From contig CM063246.1 in the NCBI GenBank assembly GCA_032158295.1, positions 20,598,135 to 20,662,134 on the forward strand: 64,000 nucleotides of DNA, written 5' to 3'. Positions 24,633-40,165 of the stretch are shown here, in pieces. Numbering within the stretch: position 1 is the first letter of the stretch; the number at the start of each line of letters is the position of its first letter. Source of the stretch: Pycnopodia helianthoides (lineage: Eukaryota; Echinodermata; Asteroidea; Forcipulatida; Asteriidae). The translations under genes and the position numbers were made by a program. The notes below the pieces were generated by a model, which was not told where the DNA came from, ran no database searches, and was given only the letters and a program-made list of their open reading frames with translations.

Positions 24633-25784
24633 AAACAGTTCTATCCACAGTGTTTTCTGTTTACGAGAGTATATTATTGACAAAAGCTTTTAGCGTAAAA
24701 TGGTGACCTCACATATGTACATTAAATGTACCAGAAATTCAAAGGGCGGTCACCAAGAGTAGGGTGACTCTCCGAGACTAAACAAAAAATCACAAATAGT
24801 CCATGGGAGTATGGTGTAAAACGGGCACGGAGGCCAATAACCCCCTAGGCCAGCAGTTAAAATTCCAGGACTGCCTTCTCATGTGAAAAAAAAAGACTGT
24901 TTTTCCTGTCTGCTGTGAACACGTCCAATCTCTCTATCGCTTGCTATATATGAAAAGGAATTGCTTCTGAGAGTGCCAAAATCTACATGTAACTGGGTTA
25001 TGCAAGCAGGATAGGTGTCTACTTTCATTACAAATGCACACAGGAGATATATCTAAAACGCTGGCTATACAGTCAACAGCACTTCAGCACATGTGTTTTT
25101 TTTTATAATATATATAATTTTTTGGTGACAGGATTACTGTAAGGGCAGCATAACGTGAAGCGATAAAAAGGTCGTTGAAAAAAACCACACAGAAAAAAAA
25201 ACGCAGATGTTTTCGATTATTTTACTGCACGTTGTATGATGCTTTTTTTGATGAACATATGGCTGTAATAGCAGCCATATGGGTGAGTGTTAATTGGAGC
25301 AAAATGTTTGCATACAAGTACAATCAGTAGTTCATTGTAAGAAGACAACAGCAATTTTTTTGTAAATGGGCATCGTAAATAATTTTGGCCTAATTTTTTT
25401 AATTTGTATCAATGACAGTATTATAAAATTGTGCAGTTTATGGTTTTGTTTGGATTGCAGGGAATCATACAATGCAGAACATCTGTACCTTACCCCCCTC
25501 CCCCACAAAAACAAACAAACTACATAGACTAATAATGAAATAAATAAGGACACATTACACACTAAAAAAAAGAACTCAAAACAAAAGTAAAACTCACTTT
25601 TGTTGAATAGTGGGACATGCTTAGATAGAAGCATGGGCACTTCTCCTAGATCTAAAAATTTGTCGGAACGTTGAGACAATGGTTCTAGGTCTCAATGTAT
25701 CAATATTAATGTGTTTATTTTTCACTTTTTCAAGCCGAGTAGGCCCTTCGAAGCATGTTACAATATTTGAGCACTGTTCATCGA

Positions 25785-26048
25785 GCACTGAGCTATCCTG
25801 AAATCATCTTTAACTCCTTAGGAGTATGCAGCACCGGCAGCTAAATGGGCGCACAGGTTGCTAATAAATGATGTCAATGATCTACCCTCGCTCATACCCA
25901 TTTACTCCTGGGTGATTGGAAGCAATTATGGTCAAGTGTCTAAGTACTCATCAAGGACACAAGTGTGATGGCTGGGATCTGAACCCACTCTCCGGTGACT
26001 CAGAGCTTGAGTTCAATGCGCCAGACTGCTCAGCCAAGACACGCCATG
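25785..26048 (-). mobile_element. tRNA-related SINE, second family (copy 1)
   Basis: The plus strand shows CTTAGGAGTATGCAGCACCGG, CAGCTAAATGGGCGCACAGG, CCATTTACTCCTGGGTGAT and AAGTGTCT. A degenerate tRNA-like head ends at GACACGCCATG. Relatives: 50868-51232 and 52758-52937. Confidence 0.65.
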
Positions 26049-26530
26049 TACACGTACATTATTAAGTGGGTCTGCTGGGGATGGGATAATGCACTGCAGT
26101 TTTTTTAATCCGTCTATGAACATGTCCTGGTTTGGAGTATTGCTTTTTTTCGAGTGGGCTTCTTGGAAACAAGGAACCTACACCGTGTGCACAACTTGTG
26201 TGTAGCACTGTACTGTACAAAACAGCCACCCCTACGGCAACTGCATCTGATTGTACCTTTTGATCAAGCTGAGATAAAAAATAACGAGTTCCTTTCACGA
26301 TAACAGTGATGGTTTTTTCTCCATACATTCAATTAAAATTGAACAATAGTTTCATTAACATCTGAACAGTTTATGAGACGACAAAACAGAAATGGCATTG
26401 AAGCTTGGCCTCATGCTGAGTAGCTGATGGGTTCTATCATCACTAAGCCTTTTTTGAAGCCTTTTCTTCACAATTCCTGCTTCCTGTACGTACAGATTCG
26501 GCAAATGAACTAAACCTATCATAGACATAG

Positions 26531-26968
26531 AGTGGCGTGTCGTGGCCGAGCGGATAAGAGCACCGGACTTAAGCTCTGATGGTTCTGTTCAGCAGAGTGT
26601 GGGTTCGAGTCCCAGTCGTGAACTTGTGTCCTTAAGCAAGACACTTAACCATTATTGCTGCGTCCTTCGGATGGGACGTAAAGCCGTTGGTCCCGTGTGT
26701 TGTTAATGCACGTAAAAGAGCCAGTGCACTTATCGCAAAGAGAAGGGGTTTGCACCCGTGTTCCTGGTTTGATTGGCAGCATATTGCCACAGCACTTGTA
26801 AACATACATTGTGCTATGTAAAGGAATAGGTCTCAAACTTCAAAAAGTAGCTCCACATTATATCACCTTGCAGGAAAATACTGACAGTTGAAGCGCCTTG
26901 AGCGTCACTGAGTGACGGATATGAGCGCTATATAAGAAGCCACATATTATTATTATTATTATTATTAT
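26531..26968 (+). mobile_element. tRNA-derived SINE, (ATT)-tailed family (copy 2)
   Basis: Best-preserved copy. Head AGTGGCGTGTCGTGGCCGAG, box B GGGTTCGAGTCCC, body as in 18652-19080, and 3' end GAGCGCTATATAAGAAGCCA followed by (ATT)8. A possible 6-bp target repeat ATAGAG flanks it. Confidence 0.88.
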
Positions 26969-27299
26969 AGAGCAGTCAGAAAATAGTTCTTTAACCACTT
27001 TTCTTCAGGGTTTCTGTCATTTTTCCATGCCCATGGACTGGAGTAATTTTTTTCGAAACTGGTAAATAGATTGTTTCTGAGAATATCATAGTCAAAGAAA
27101 GATACAATGAAAGTCACACATGAAAGTTTCAGCTGCATACATGTCTACTTGATGAGAAAACAGAGAAAAAAACTGTCACAGAACATTCACTGGCACGTCG
27201 AATCCATCCACGTTTAGCGAGGTGACAGCGGGTACCAATCGCATCTCTTTGCCACAGCGATCGCGAACAAACACCAACCCTCAGATTTCTGAGAAAACG

Positions 27300-27477
27300 T
27301 TTCATGCATGAATCGTTACTCAGATTCAAATGTCCAGGGGGAACAATTATTACTTCGAGGGGAATCTTTTCTCAAAATAGTTTTTACTGTCAACAGCTGC
27401 AGTGCTTCTCGCCGAGTAAGATTTTCCGGTCATTCATTTTTGGAGTACTTACCAAAGTATGACCCCCAAACCTTTAA
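27300..27477. mobile_element. TTAA-type MITE, 5'-truncated
   Basis: The right half only of the GGCAGGRTA family: CAATTATTACTTCGAGGGGA, TCAACAGCTGCAGTGCTTCT, and the right end ACCAAAGTATG...CCTTTAA at 27474-27477. Confidence 0.55.
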
Positions 27478-28593
27478 GTACAGAAACACCACTTCTTGAA
27501 CATAAATCTAAACTTGGCATTGCACCTAGCCCCTTGTCACTTAAATTTGTGTGATGAGCTTGGGCTGATTTTTTTTTTTTTTTTACTGTTGTAACCTATC
27601 TCTTGTATGCTTGTCTCTCATGATCAATGACCCACAGGTGCACAGGCACAGTTCAATACACATGCCCGCAGGGATTGGGTTTATTTTTTTAAAGGTTAGC
27701 GGAACATTCCAAGGTGCAGACAAGTTTTTTCGCAGAATGTAGAAGACAGAGAGGAAAGGGCGCATCCCTCTGGTGTTGTAGACAAATGCACAGGCTCAGA
27801 CTATTATTTCACTCCTAATAAGTACAGTGTACACGGTAAAGTCCTTCTTTTGATGCTACCATTCGGTACCTTATGGAGACCGAGGACAAATCAACAAAAG
27901 CCAGAAAAACCAAAAAGGTCTCCGTATGGAAAATCTCAAGACCGGGGTGCTGCACAAGAAATGGGACGATGTTAAGCACAGGGACAGAGGAAAGAACATA
28001 GAGGTCTCCACAGGGATGATGACATAATTGAGAATGAGTGCACTTGTGAATGCATCCATAAGAATGGCTAGCAACTTCCGAAAGAGCTCTTACGAGAAGT
28101 TAAAATAGTTTGTGCTCTCCCATTACAAGGTAATGTGATCTGCATACATCACCAACACTTGTGCCACACACATTGTGTACAATGGAACATGTACACTGCA
28201 GTCAATAGTGAGTGGGCAGAAATCAATGGGAGGGGCTTAGAATTTAGTAAGTGGGAGGTTCCCGAAGGGGTCTTCCCCCAAAGAGCAGCTTTCTGCTGGC
28301 CTCAAAGTCCCTTCCCTTGTCAATTACAATACAATTGATGCGGTTGGTAGCCTTGCCATTAAACCGATCCATCAAGCTCTTATGTGTTGATCAACCACAA
28401 CCTTGGCTACGCCACCAAAAGTCCGTCAAAAGTCTGGCACGCTAAAAACCCATTAGAAAAGTAAACATGCATGCGTGCGTACTTAAAATGCGCACGTTCA
28501 TGCTGCCCATGTGTGTGCAGTGGGGATGCAGCCAATGCTGTGATTGGTCAATATGTTAAAGGGATGGGGCTTGATAGATCGGTCTATTGTTCA

Positions 28594-30894
<2,301 letters not shown>

Positions 30895-31136
30895 CTAAAG
30901 GGACACATTGCCTTCGGATTGGGCACTTTGGGCTGTAAAAAGCATTCGTTATGTAATGAATATGGATGGAAAGATCGTGTTAGCTCACAAAGTAAAAGGA
31001 AAACCGCACAATTTCTAAGAATATTTGTGTGAATCATTATATTCTACTTTTAAAACATCTTTCCAACCATATTAATTTTGTAACAAATGCTTTTATAGCC
31101 CAAAGCGCCCAATCCGAAGGCAGCGTGTCCCTTTAA
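30895..31136. mobile_element. TTAA-type foldback MITE with arms of about 100 bp
   Basis: Ends CTAAAGGGACACATTGCCTT and GGCAGCGTGTCCCTTTAA. The two halves are imperfect reverse complements over nearly their whole length (GGATTGGGC, GTTATGTAATGAATATGG, TGGAAAGAT), so single-stranded DNA or RNA would form one long hairpin. Confidence 0.85.
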
Positions 31137-33597
31137 TTCATTATGCACCTACATCATGAATTATGCATAGCAGCCTGATAGCAGCCTTGCAAACCGCACC
31201 AATCATGTTTTATTCCGGTATGTAAATTGCACATCATGAATTATGCATACAAGCTATACGCATATACTACCTTGACACATTACCGGAGCTGCTAGCCTCC
31301 GACTATCAATACACAACATATGAGAACTCAAAATGCGCAGTGTACATATGTAAATAAATATAGAGAGATTCTTTTTATATATTATTTTATATGAGGCAGG
31401 GCTAGAGAGCAAAGCGGTTTCGCCCTCAAACCGATGATTAATGTTTGACACAAACAATCTTGCAAAGTGGATGATAATAATTTGGATGTTTGACAGGACC
31501 ATCAAACATGTTCCCAGACCCCGGTCGCTCGGGTGATTACAAATGGAAAATGCAGGCGCTGCCGGAAATTGAATATCGGGCCGACTTATTGACACAGTGA
31601 TAGAATAATCGGCGAGATGGGTAACAAGGTAATAAAAACATGGAATCCAAAAAATATTATTCACAAGTGTACAGTCCTGAATTTTTTGGTCCATGAAGAG
31701 CAACAAAAGATGATTGCCTCTATGCCCCCTTGTCGTTGCCTTGAACTTTGACCTTGAAGGGGCACAGCAATTTTTCCTCGGCGAGGGGCACTTCTATATG
31801 AGGAAAATATCAATTTGTATCTCAACTTGGCAGTGGTCACCACAGGAAAAAGCACAGGGCACCACGGCAAATGCTGTGGGCACCGAGGGTTAATTCGAGG
31901 CCTACCTTGGTACCCCTGTGAAACATGAGGAGTGTACCCTTATGGAGACACCCTTCACCACAGAAAACGGCCTCGCCCTTTTGAGAATACTTGCCCTTCT
32001 AAGAATACATACATTGTAAAGTATCAGGACTGTATGCATTCACCTAGCCTTGATCTGACCATTCATGGATGAAACGTGATTATTCAGGCTCAATTGCTCT
32101 AGCTTAGAACACCTCTCTCTTGTATTGGCCGTTTCAGTTTATCCCACACAGAACGTCTTGCTGTTGTGTTTCGCTGATGTGAAAGTTTGAACAAAGTCGT
32201 ACAAACTGTTGGATGTTTTTAATAGGCTGAACAATTAAGCAGCAAGCTACAGGCATAATATTTCTGAAAAATTATAAAAATTTTTGCTTTTCTTATTGAT
32301 GTTTCTTGCCCTTTTCTTAGTTTTAGTTGTTTCGGGTTAGGGTTCGGATTAAGGTTAGGGTATCTTTGTATCTTATCTCACCCAAAGTCATCAAAATCAA
32401 ACAGCGGACTCTGTTAAACTCTGTTCCGAAGACTGTAGAGCCAAACTGATTGTGCCTGGCAGGGATCCAAATTAACATGAATTTCACAGTTGCCAGCAGA
32501 GCTGGTAACAAACCTACTCGCCCATAGACGTTTTCATCAGACATAATTGTGATATCGAACAGAGACAATAATAATATTACAAGCACCGAGTCTTACTATC
32601 AGTGAATTGCATGCATTTGAATGTTTTTTATCTAGATGTTTGTGATGAAGCTAATTTTCTTTTCCAATTATTTTTATAATTTGTTTTCTCACTAGCTTGC
32701 CGGGCTGAACAAACGTAACAGGCCACCCCCCCCCCCCCCGGCGATATAATGCCCTGATCAGAATAGTCTCACCGTTTGGTTGTTGAGCCATTAAGTATGA
32801 TGTCGGACTCTCTATCAATTAAAAGAGCATGGATTTTATGGGCAGATAGTGAAAAGAGATCCTGGAAATTAACGATGGCGAGTAACAAGTCTTTTTGTTG
32901 TCACATCGAAGCAATACTACTCTACATGATTTGGCAAACATAATCAGCTTTTATCAGTCCTAACATTTGCATGTATTGGCATAAATAATACATTAATGAC
33001 CATTCTTGCGAATGCAATGCACATCGTTGTCAAGGCAAATTATGCAAATCAATGCATAATTGAATCGAATAAACATACACTTGCTTGGACCTTTTTTGAA
33101 ACACGTGAGAAAAAAAAATGAGGTCTGTCCCATGCCGCTGTCTCTCCTCTACAGCAGCCTGCTGACATTGTCCAGGTGCAGGCAGTGACAGACTTTGTGA
33201 GTCCCTCGTTGGGGAGAAATAGATCTCCCAGACCCAAGGCAGACCCCGCAATTTTACAAGCTGGAGGCTCCTGATGATAGGCATTCAACACTTTGCGTTG
33301 ACCGAACGAGGCTCTGCGAACTACGGATGGAAGTACACTCTACGTCTAAACAAGTACATGTATATGTCCCCCAAGGGTGCAGTGCACAGACACTCAAAAC
33401 ATGACAAATCACCATTTAGAACATTTGGATACATCTTTGCAATGTGAACTCGTAAACAGGTGTTTCTATGCGAGCCAAAATAATTCCCCTTGAGATTATA
33501 AGAAAAAGAATATTGCCAAATCCTTCCTTGCCGGTGTGCTCGTGCATGTAAATCACTTCATTTAGAACAAGATGTAAAGAAGGCACACTAGAGAAGA
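31137..33597. other. Noncoding stretch with a low-repeat block
   Basis: 31735-31890 is a copy of the dispersed repeat seen at 4440. 32333-32361 holds degenerate telomere-like TTAGGG repeats. 32726-32739 is a 14-base C run. 32760-33060 is low-repeat and ends with an octamer (listed). No coding gene; the 150-codon minus frame at 31254-31706 has no recognisable domain. Confidence 0.4.
33030..33062. promoter_or_regulatory. Octamer-type motif pair
   Basis: ATGCAAAT at 33042-33049 followed by ATGCATAAT at 33053-33061, a typical POU-factor arrangement, inside a low-repeat block. Confidence 0.25.
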
Positions 33598-33745
33598 CCT
33601 TAATCATGGTGGCGGCCATCTTGATTTTCTCCCATTCAAACCAATGTAACCAAACCGAGGCTGAAGGGAGACACAGTCTGGTTCCTTTTTGTTAAATGAA
33701 TGTTATTATCTACAAAAGGAACAGACTAATATCAGTAATGGGAAT
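33598..33745. repeat. Dispersed repeat, inverted relative of 11466-11670
   Basis: ATGGTGGCGGCCATCTTGAT, CCAATGTAACCAAACCGAGG and CAGTCTGGTTCCTTTTTG mirror the copy near 11.5 kb. Confidence 0.6.
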
Positions 33746-34035
33746 GTAAATGTAATGTCTTGGCCTGGGTTTGGTTCCTTTCTTCCTCACGTATGTCCGG
33801 AGTAGTATAATCGGGAGGCTTGATGACCTGACCAACTGACCAATAAATGACAAGTTGGACGCAAGTGATGATGTCTCTAAACAGTTACGGTTTTATTTAA
33901 GAGCTCTGCTCTGTTCAAGTATCTTCCCCAAACTCACTTCTTATTCTTACATTCCTTTATTTTATCCCCATCTTTGTTATTAATCATCTTCTATATCAAA
34001 ACATTTTTAATTAGAAACCAACCGCGCACACGCTT

Positions 34036-34089
34036 GCGCTTAGCAATTAGCTCGCGCTTAGCAAGTAGCTCGCGCTTAGCAAGTAGCTC
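34036..34089. repeat. Tandem array, 18-bp unit x 3
   Basis: GCGCTTAGCAATTAGCTC followed by two copies of GCGCTTAGCAAGTAGCTC. The arrangement is perfect except for one base in the first unit. Confidence 0.95.
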
Positions 34090-34719
34090 ACACCTTTACA
34101 GATCACTACATCAATTTAGACACTTACAGTCCCATATCCGTCTATATTGCCGATGTGAAGGATTCTAGAAGTGCTGGGACCTGAGTAGGCCCAAATAACA
34201 ACTGCTTATCACAGGGTCAGGTATACCAATCATATCCAAGTCCAAACAATTTGGTGTGGAGTGACATACATGTAGGAGAAGAGGATGAATGGGAGGATTG
34301 AGGCCACATATGCTAACCAAACTGTCTAGTCTGTAAATTAATATACTACAATGCAGTTTACTTGAAGAGTAGACGGGGGAGGGGGGGGGGGACCAGTCCA
34401 AGGCAACTAACATGACAACATTATTTTTGCACACTGGTTCAGCTTTTATAGGAAAAGTCAGGGCATTTGTCATGGGGGGGGATGCTACTGGGAATTATTT
34501 CAGGCAAAATTGATTGCCATTGAAACAACAAAGCACCACTGAAAAGAATAACATGTATATCTAGGCCACTATCAATAATCATGACCTACATGTATTATGT
34601 ACGTACCTAGGTGTAAAGCTGTGTAATCATGCCTTACGTTAAAAACCAAAACAAGCCAAGGGAAAACGATTTGTTCAAGACAAAAAGGATCCTCGTTAAA
34701 ATATATGGTAACTGTTCTT

Positions 34720-35113
34720 TTAAAGGAACATTACAGAATTGGTTTTTGCTAACAAAACAGTTGCTGGCAGTGTAAGCACTTTATGTAATCCACCATATAC
34801 ATAAACTGACAAACCTGTAGAAGTTTGAGATCGATCGGCCGTCTGGGTCACGAGAAAATAGTGAAAAACCGATTACACATTTGCATGAAATCATATAGAT
34901 TCAACAAATGAATAAAACGCTCACTGAGCGATAAACTCCAATCGGAAAATTAGTTTATTCATTTCTCATCAAATATGGCATTTCAGACAGAAATATTTTA
35001 AGGCATATTTTCTACTGTCATCATCATTAGACCATGTAAGTTTTATGTAAATCTGTGATCCAAAAGTATGTTTTACAAGTTTTTTTCTTACCAATTCTGT
35101 AATGTTCCTTTAA
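34720..35113. mobile_element. TTAA-type MITE (GGAACATTACAG family, copy 1)
   Basis: TTAA at both ends (34720-34723, 35110-35113). Ends AAAGGAACATTACAGAATTG and CAATTCTGTAATGTTCCTTT are near-perfect inverted repeats. Core ACAAACCTGTAGAAGTTTGA and GTCACGAGAAAATAGTGAAA. About 394 bp, present in inverted orientation at 42841. Confidence 0.9.
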
Positions 35114-37134
35114 CTCTCAATTACAGAAAAAAATAATAGACAAAAAATCATCCAACTGGGAATAGCGTCTGTACCTCACCCTTAAGACAACAGATTTCTT
35201 ATAAACTTCTCTCCTGGTTTTTACAATCAATTCATGACGACACCACATGAATAAAAAAAAAAAACCTGACAAGATATGGTAACAAAACACCTCCCAAACA
35301 AACTGTAGTACCTCAAACCACTCAAGCTTATTGCAAACTTGTTTTCACAGACTTCAAAAAGAGAAGAGCCCCATGCATAACAAAATTATGATTGACCAAT
35401 CTTTGCGATCACTTTGCAATTAGGCAATAGTGGAATAACAAATAAGTATATTCTAAACGTCAGAATAGAAAGAGAGAGAGAGTGTTTTTATAGAATTTTA
35501 TTTCTGTGACATAACATTATGTTAACGCCACTTTGTCATGTCCAGGTCATGCGTAATCATCCGCTAGTCTGGCAGGTGTTGTTACATCGTGCTTCACTCT
35601 TATCCACGATCCCAAACTGCATCTCCAAGGCTGTTTTTCACCTGCCTGCTCCACTCGATGTGATTTCCCTGTGGGGGGGGGGGGGAGGAGGAGGACGACT
35701 GCGGCAGGGTTTTGTTTTTCATGGTTGTTTTTTTTTTTTACGAAGACGCCACGATGATGAAACTTATGTGGAAGGTGAATGACTCGCCCGGGTCTTTCTG
35801 TCATATTGGAGACGTCTTTAATGTGGGGGCTATTGTTGGTATGGGGGATATCGCTTCATTTTTTTTCCATCGTTGATTGAGATGTGCAGTGCAGCCTCGA
35901 GGACTGAAAATTAGTTGTTTTTGTGTTGATTGTGATCTGACGGACATTTGTGAGGGGTTGAAATTTAGGGCACCCTGTTCTGTAACTAGTGTGAATTAAC
36001 AGAAACACGCAAACTCGGATCTAGGACATGAACTACTTCTCCTGACTGACGGTTCAACTTTGACTCCCTTCCTGTCCTCGGAGAAACAACTGTCTGGTCG
36101 GTGAAAAATCGTTTTCTTGGCAGTTTCAGTTTCCCCTTGAAAATCCTGCGCCACAGTGTGCCCTGTTTTCATGGTTTTAAATTAGATGTATTGCAGGTGA
36201 GTAATTCTAACGCATTTGGGTTTTTTTCAAACTCAACTGGAAATTTTGTTTAGGAAAACAAAAAAATCCAAATCGTATTGCTTCATGATTTTCTCTCAAA
36301 AGACAAAATCAATCAATAATTTTGTTATAAAACAAAGTAAGTATGAAAAATACAAAAAGAGAAGAATTGTAGTTCCAACTGATTTTTGTTTTCTTTTCAA
36401 TCAATATAGCCTAATGCAGGTATGGCATTACACGGAGGCCATGGCCTCTGTTGCCCTGGTCTTGGCCTTGGTGCCCCTTCAGAAGTTTCCCATAGACTTT
36501 ATGATTTAACAATGGAAGTACCATTTACAGAGAGGAAACTGGCCAGTGGCCATGCCCTCTCAAAGATGAAATTCCAGGCCTTTAATGCAATTATACAACC
36601 TGCCTAAAACCCTGGTTCATGGTTCCTGCGAATGGGAATGCGAAGCAAGTTTCGACGTCACAAATTCGCAGCAAACATCGCATCAGCTGAGATGTGCTCA
36701 ACACCTGCGAAACATCCGCAGCGAAAACAGAGCTGTGACGTAAAAAATTCGCTTCGAATTCTGTAAACAAAATAAAGTGATTGTAATCAAATGTAAATCT
36801 CGATCGTAAATCCTCCCTGCAGTGGTTACATCAGGCATCTACATGGTACGTACAGACGGTTCAAACCAAAACCAGGATGAGGACATGCACTATAAAATCT
36901 GATCTCGTGTTGGCTCGCAAGCTACAGGGTACTGCCCACTGACAATCGCTGACAGTCACAACAACCTCTATCCCACAGAGACAACAAATCATCCTAACCT
37001 TTTGAAAATTAGGTCAACAGGTGACCTTGCATTCATCTGTCCTAAAGTACACCCCCCAAAATCTTGTTTGTATTTAAAGAAACATAGTTTGAAGCACTCA
37101 CTGAAATTGTATTTTTCTCGGAACACAGTGTGTT
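35114..37134. other. Noncoding stretch
   Basis: A GA-rich run at 35467-35482, a 13-base G run at 35673-35685, and a copy of the 4440-type dispersed repeat at about 36430-36560. No gene seen. Confidence 0.4.
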
Positions 37135-37474
37135 TTAAAGGTATTGTACACTTTTGGTAACAGCTCAAAATCAGTGTCCACATTTTGTGTGATTAAACAT
37201 ATGCATGACAAACAAACCTGTGAAGGTTTGAGCTCAATTGGTCATCGAGGTCACGAGAAAATAGTGAAAAGAGATCTTATGTGTTTTCTGTTTTTTCAAA
37301 TTATGCGCGCGATAGTTACTATTGTTTTACTCGTTTCTCAGAAACGATAGCATTTTAGGCAGAAATATTTTAAGGAACCCTTTCTACCATTACTTACTTT
37401 AAATCATGTAAGTTATGTGTGAATCTGTGAACATTGTGTTTTTCGATCTTACCAATAGTGTGCAGGGCCTTTAA
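37135..37474. mobile_element. TTAA-type MITE (GGTATTGTACAC family, copy 1)
   Basis: TTAA at 37135-37138 and 37471-37474. Starts AAAGGTATTGTACACTTTTG. Core AACAAACCTGTGAAGGTTTG, GCTCAATTGGTCATCGAGGT, CACGAGAAAATAGTGAAAAG. Very similar to 62350-62692. Confidence 0.9.
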
Positions 37475-39832
37475 GTGTGATTTGTTGTATCACTTTTTAA
37501 AAAATTTTACCCTACATCAATGTGCGATTGCACTGTCAGGCCTGGACCTTCATCTTTGAAAGGGAAAGGCCATTCTCATTTTGCAAAGGGCACTTCCATT
37601 GGAAAATCTTGAAGTCCACAGGATAATTTTTTTAAAGGGGCACCAAGGTCGAGACCCAAGACCCACAACTGGGCCAAACCCAAGTAACTCAAGGCGTGCA
37701 CTGTGCTTCTCGAGCTCTCTCCACAGGCTTACTGCTCAGGTGGGATTCAAACCCACAACCCCCACATTCTATAGCAGTGTTGTTGACCACGAGACAAGAC
37801 GACCAATTTGAATCGGAAGGAACCCCTTCCCCAACACCACATGTAATAAAAATAGGATCATTCTCATTCCCTGAAGAAACTATCACGTCTAAGCCCTATT
37901 ACATTTTTACAAAAATTGAAAAGGTGTGTTCGAATAAGATCTTATTCAAGCTCTGTTTTGAAGATGAAAGCGTTTAAGAAGGAACACTTTTTTGGAGGAT
38001 CAACTTACAAGACGAAGCTTCTACATTGCCAGAAAAAAGTTCAAATTAGAAAAAATAATGTGTCCCAAAACAATTTCCAAATGGAAATGAATGAAAAACT
38101 AAAAAGGCTGCATTTTTAATGTGTATTAAACCTGACCGAGTGATAAGCAATATTCTGGGCCTACAGCCCTCAGTCCTTCTGAATCCTTCATTTTAGCAAA
38201 GAGGATATAGAAATATTTGGAAGGGTAGGGGATAAAGATGCTTAAATGCATTGTAGGCTAATCCCCCTTTTGAAATCTGAACTGGTTAGATTAAAAAAAT
38301 TACCGGAATAAAAATGTTACAATCCATTTAAATGTAGTCATTTTAATGTTTTTGAAAAGTACTTTTCTATTTACGAGCAGACAATATGTATTGTTTTAAC
38401 TTCCACGTCAGATTATCTTATAAACAAATAGTAAATGACATACTGTAACAAGAGCGCTGACAAGGGGCTTGTTTAAAAGAAAAAATGCAAACAGAAACTA
38501 CAGCTTTAATTGGCCATAAGTGTGTCCCCCCCCCCCAGACAAAAATGGTGCACCCCCTTTCGCTAATTTCATCGCTTCTAATACCTTGCCTAATATTTAA
38601 AAACTGCCAACTTATTTTATTCCGATTAGGACCCAATCTCCATAATAGGATGTCTCTCAAGGCTTTATATTCAATTTAAACTAAAGTGTAGACGAAGATA
38701 TTAATCCACGAATCCTCCGTACACTTATTCCACGAGAAAGATGCAGTTAGCTAATCATATTACCATAGCAACTGGATAATAATTTCTCAGAACTCAAAGA
38801 CTTTGATATTACAATACTGCACATTGGTGTATAGCATTGTGATGAGTTTTATTCTTATTAATAATACAATTATGTGGGTTTTTTTTTTCTCTTTCACGTC
38901 TATCCCATTATGTATACAGTACCAGCATTAATTCACCTTGGGAAAGAAATTTGTTTTATTGACTGGAAATACTGACTCAGCGTGTATTTTGGACAAATGT
39001 GTACAGTTCACACACACGTTCTTTGTGTATAGTGCTGCATGTCCATGCACACAAATTCAAAAGACAAAAAAAAAAAACACCATATTTATACTAACGAACA
39101 TATAGGCCCCTAGCATGTGAGATTTTAGTTAATAATAAAGGGGGGAGGTGTGTTTATAATGCACGTTTCGTTGAAGTGGCATCACTTTTGATCAGTGATT
39201 TTATCGGGGAGCAAAATGTGAAGAGTGAAGTGTTATCTAACTGCTTTAATAAATTAAAAAAACACTGTCAGATCATGCAGCATGGAGCAATCTGATTGAT
39301 CTGCAAGACGCTAACATGGCTAATGGGCAAACTCAGTTGACCAACCGGTGCAGGAATGGGTTCAAATTTTTCCTGTGCACTTTAAAAAATGATCAACTCG
39401 GGAACAGTTTACCTGTATGTTTTCCCCCTCATAATGACCGGCAGTGTCCCTTAACGATGGTCCACCAGCCAAATGCCAGAAAACACCTGAGCACCAGTCA
39501 TATTTCTCAAGTGGTCTGGCTAGCCGGTGTAGTTTATTGCTTCCCACTGCTAGCACTGAAGTTGCTCATTGTTTCTTTAAATGACAAGCTGCCGCACCAC
39601 TGCCGTTACATGTAATGTGTCTTTCTCTTAGAGCCGACCAAAACTTTGCCATATGTATAAAAGCATTTGAGACAATAAGAATGGTCTTCAATATTTTGCA
39701 AATTACACTTTTTACGATTAATGACAAATTTTTGTATCTAGACCTGCATGCACCTCATTCCTCGGTTAACACGCGCATAAAAAGTATTGAATTGTAAAGC
39801 AGTCCATTGATGTAATTTCGCGAAACTAAACC

Positions 39833-40165
39833 ATGGGTGGCAGAGTGCGTAAATTGCTCACTTCTCACCAATGTGGCCCTGGTTCGATTCCTGGCTAAGG
39901 CCATGAGTAAAGTTGTGCATTGGTTTTCTCCTACATGTACGCCACGAGGGTTTTTCTCCGGGCCCTCCATTTTTCCTCCCTCCGGGAAAAATCAAACACT
40001 TTCAATCTCTGGCTGTGCTCGGTGGTCATATATGGGTTGATGTGGCTGGCTGCCTAAGGCGCCCTTGCATGACTGCAGGACGAACACAGTGTAGCCGCCA
40101 TCCTTTGCAATTCAGCTTCTCAGCTGCTAGTAAGGATGATTAGCCTCCCAAATTATTATAAAAGC
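39833..40165 (+). mobile_element. tRNA-derived SINE, third family
   Basis: The head GGTGGCAGAGTGCGTAAATT with box B GGTTCGATTCC (39891-39901) is tRNA-like. The body GGTTTTTCTCCGGGCCCTCC and AATCAAACACTTTCAATCTC ends CCTCCCAAATTATTATAAAA. Only copy seen in this window. Confidence 0.65.

Noticed and set aside
31254..31706. 150-codon minus-strand open frame
   Set aside because: Composition is like translated AT-rich noncoding DNA, with no domain, no conserved motif and no convincing exon borders.
33608..33630. YY1 site and promoter at GGCGGCCATCTTGATTTT
   Set aside because: The motif is part of a dispersed repeat that also occurs inverted near 11.6 kb.
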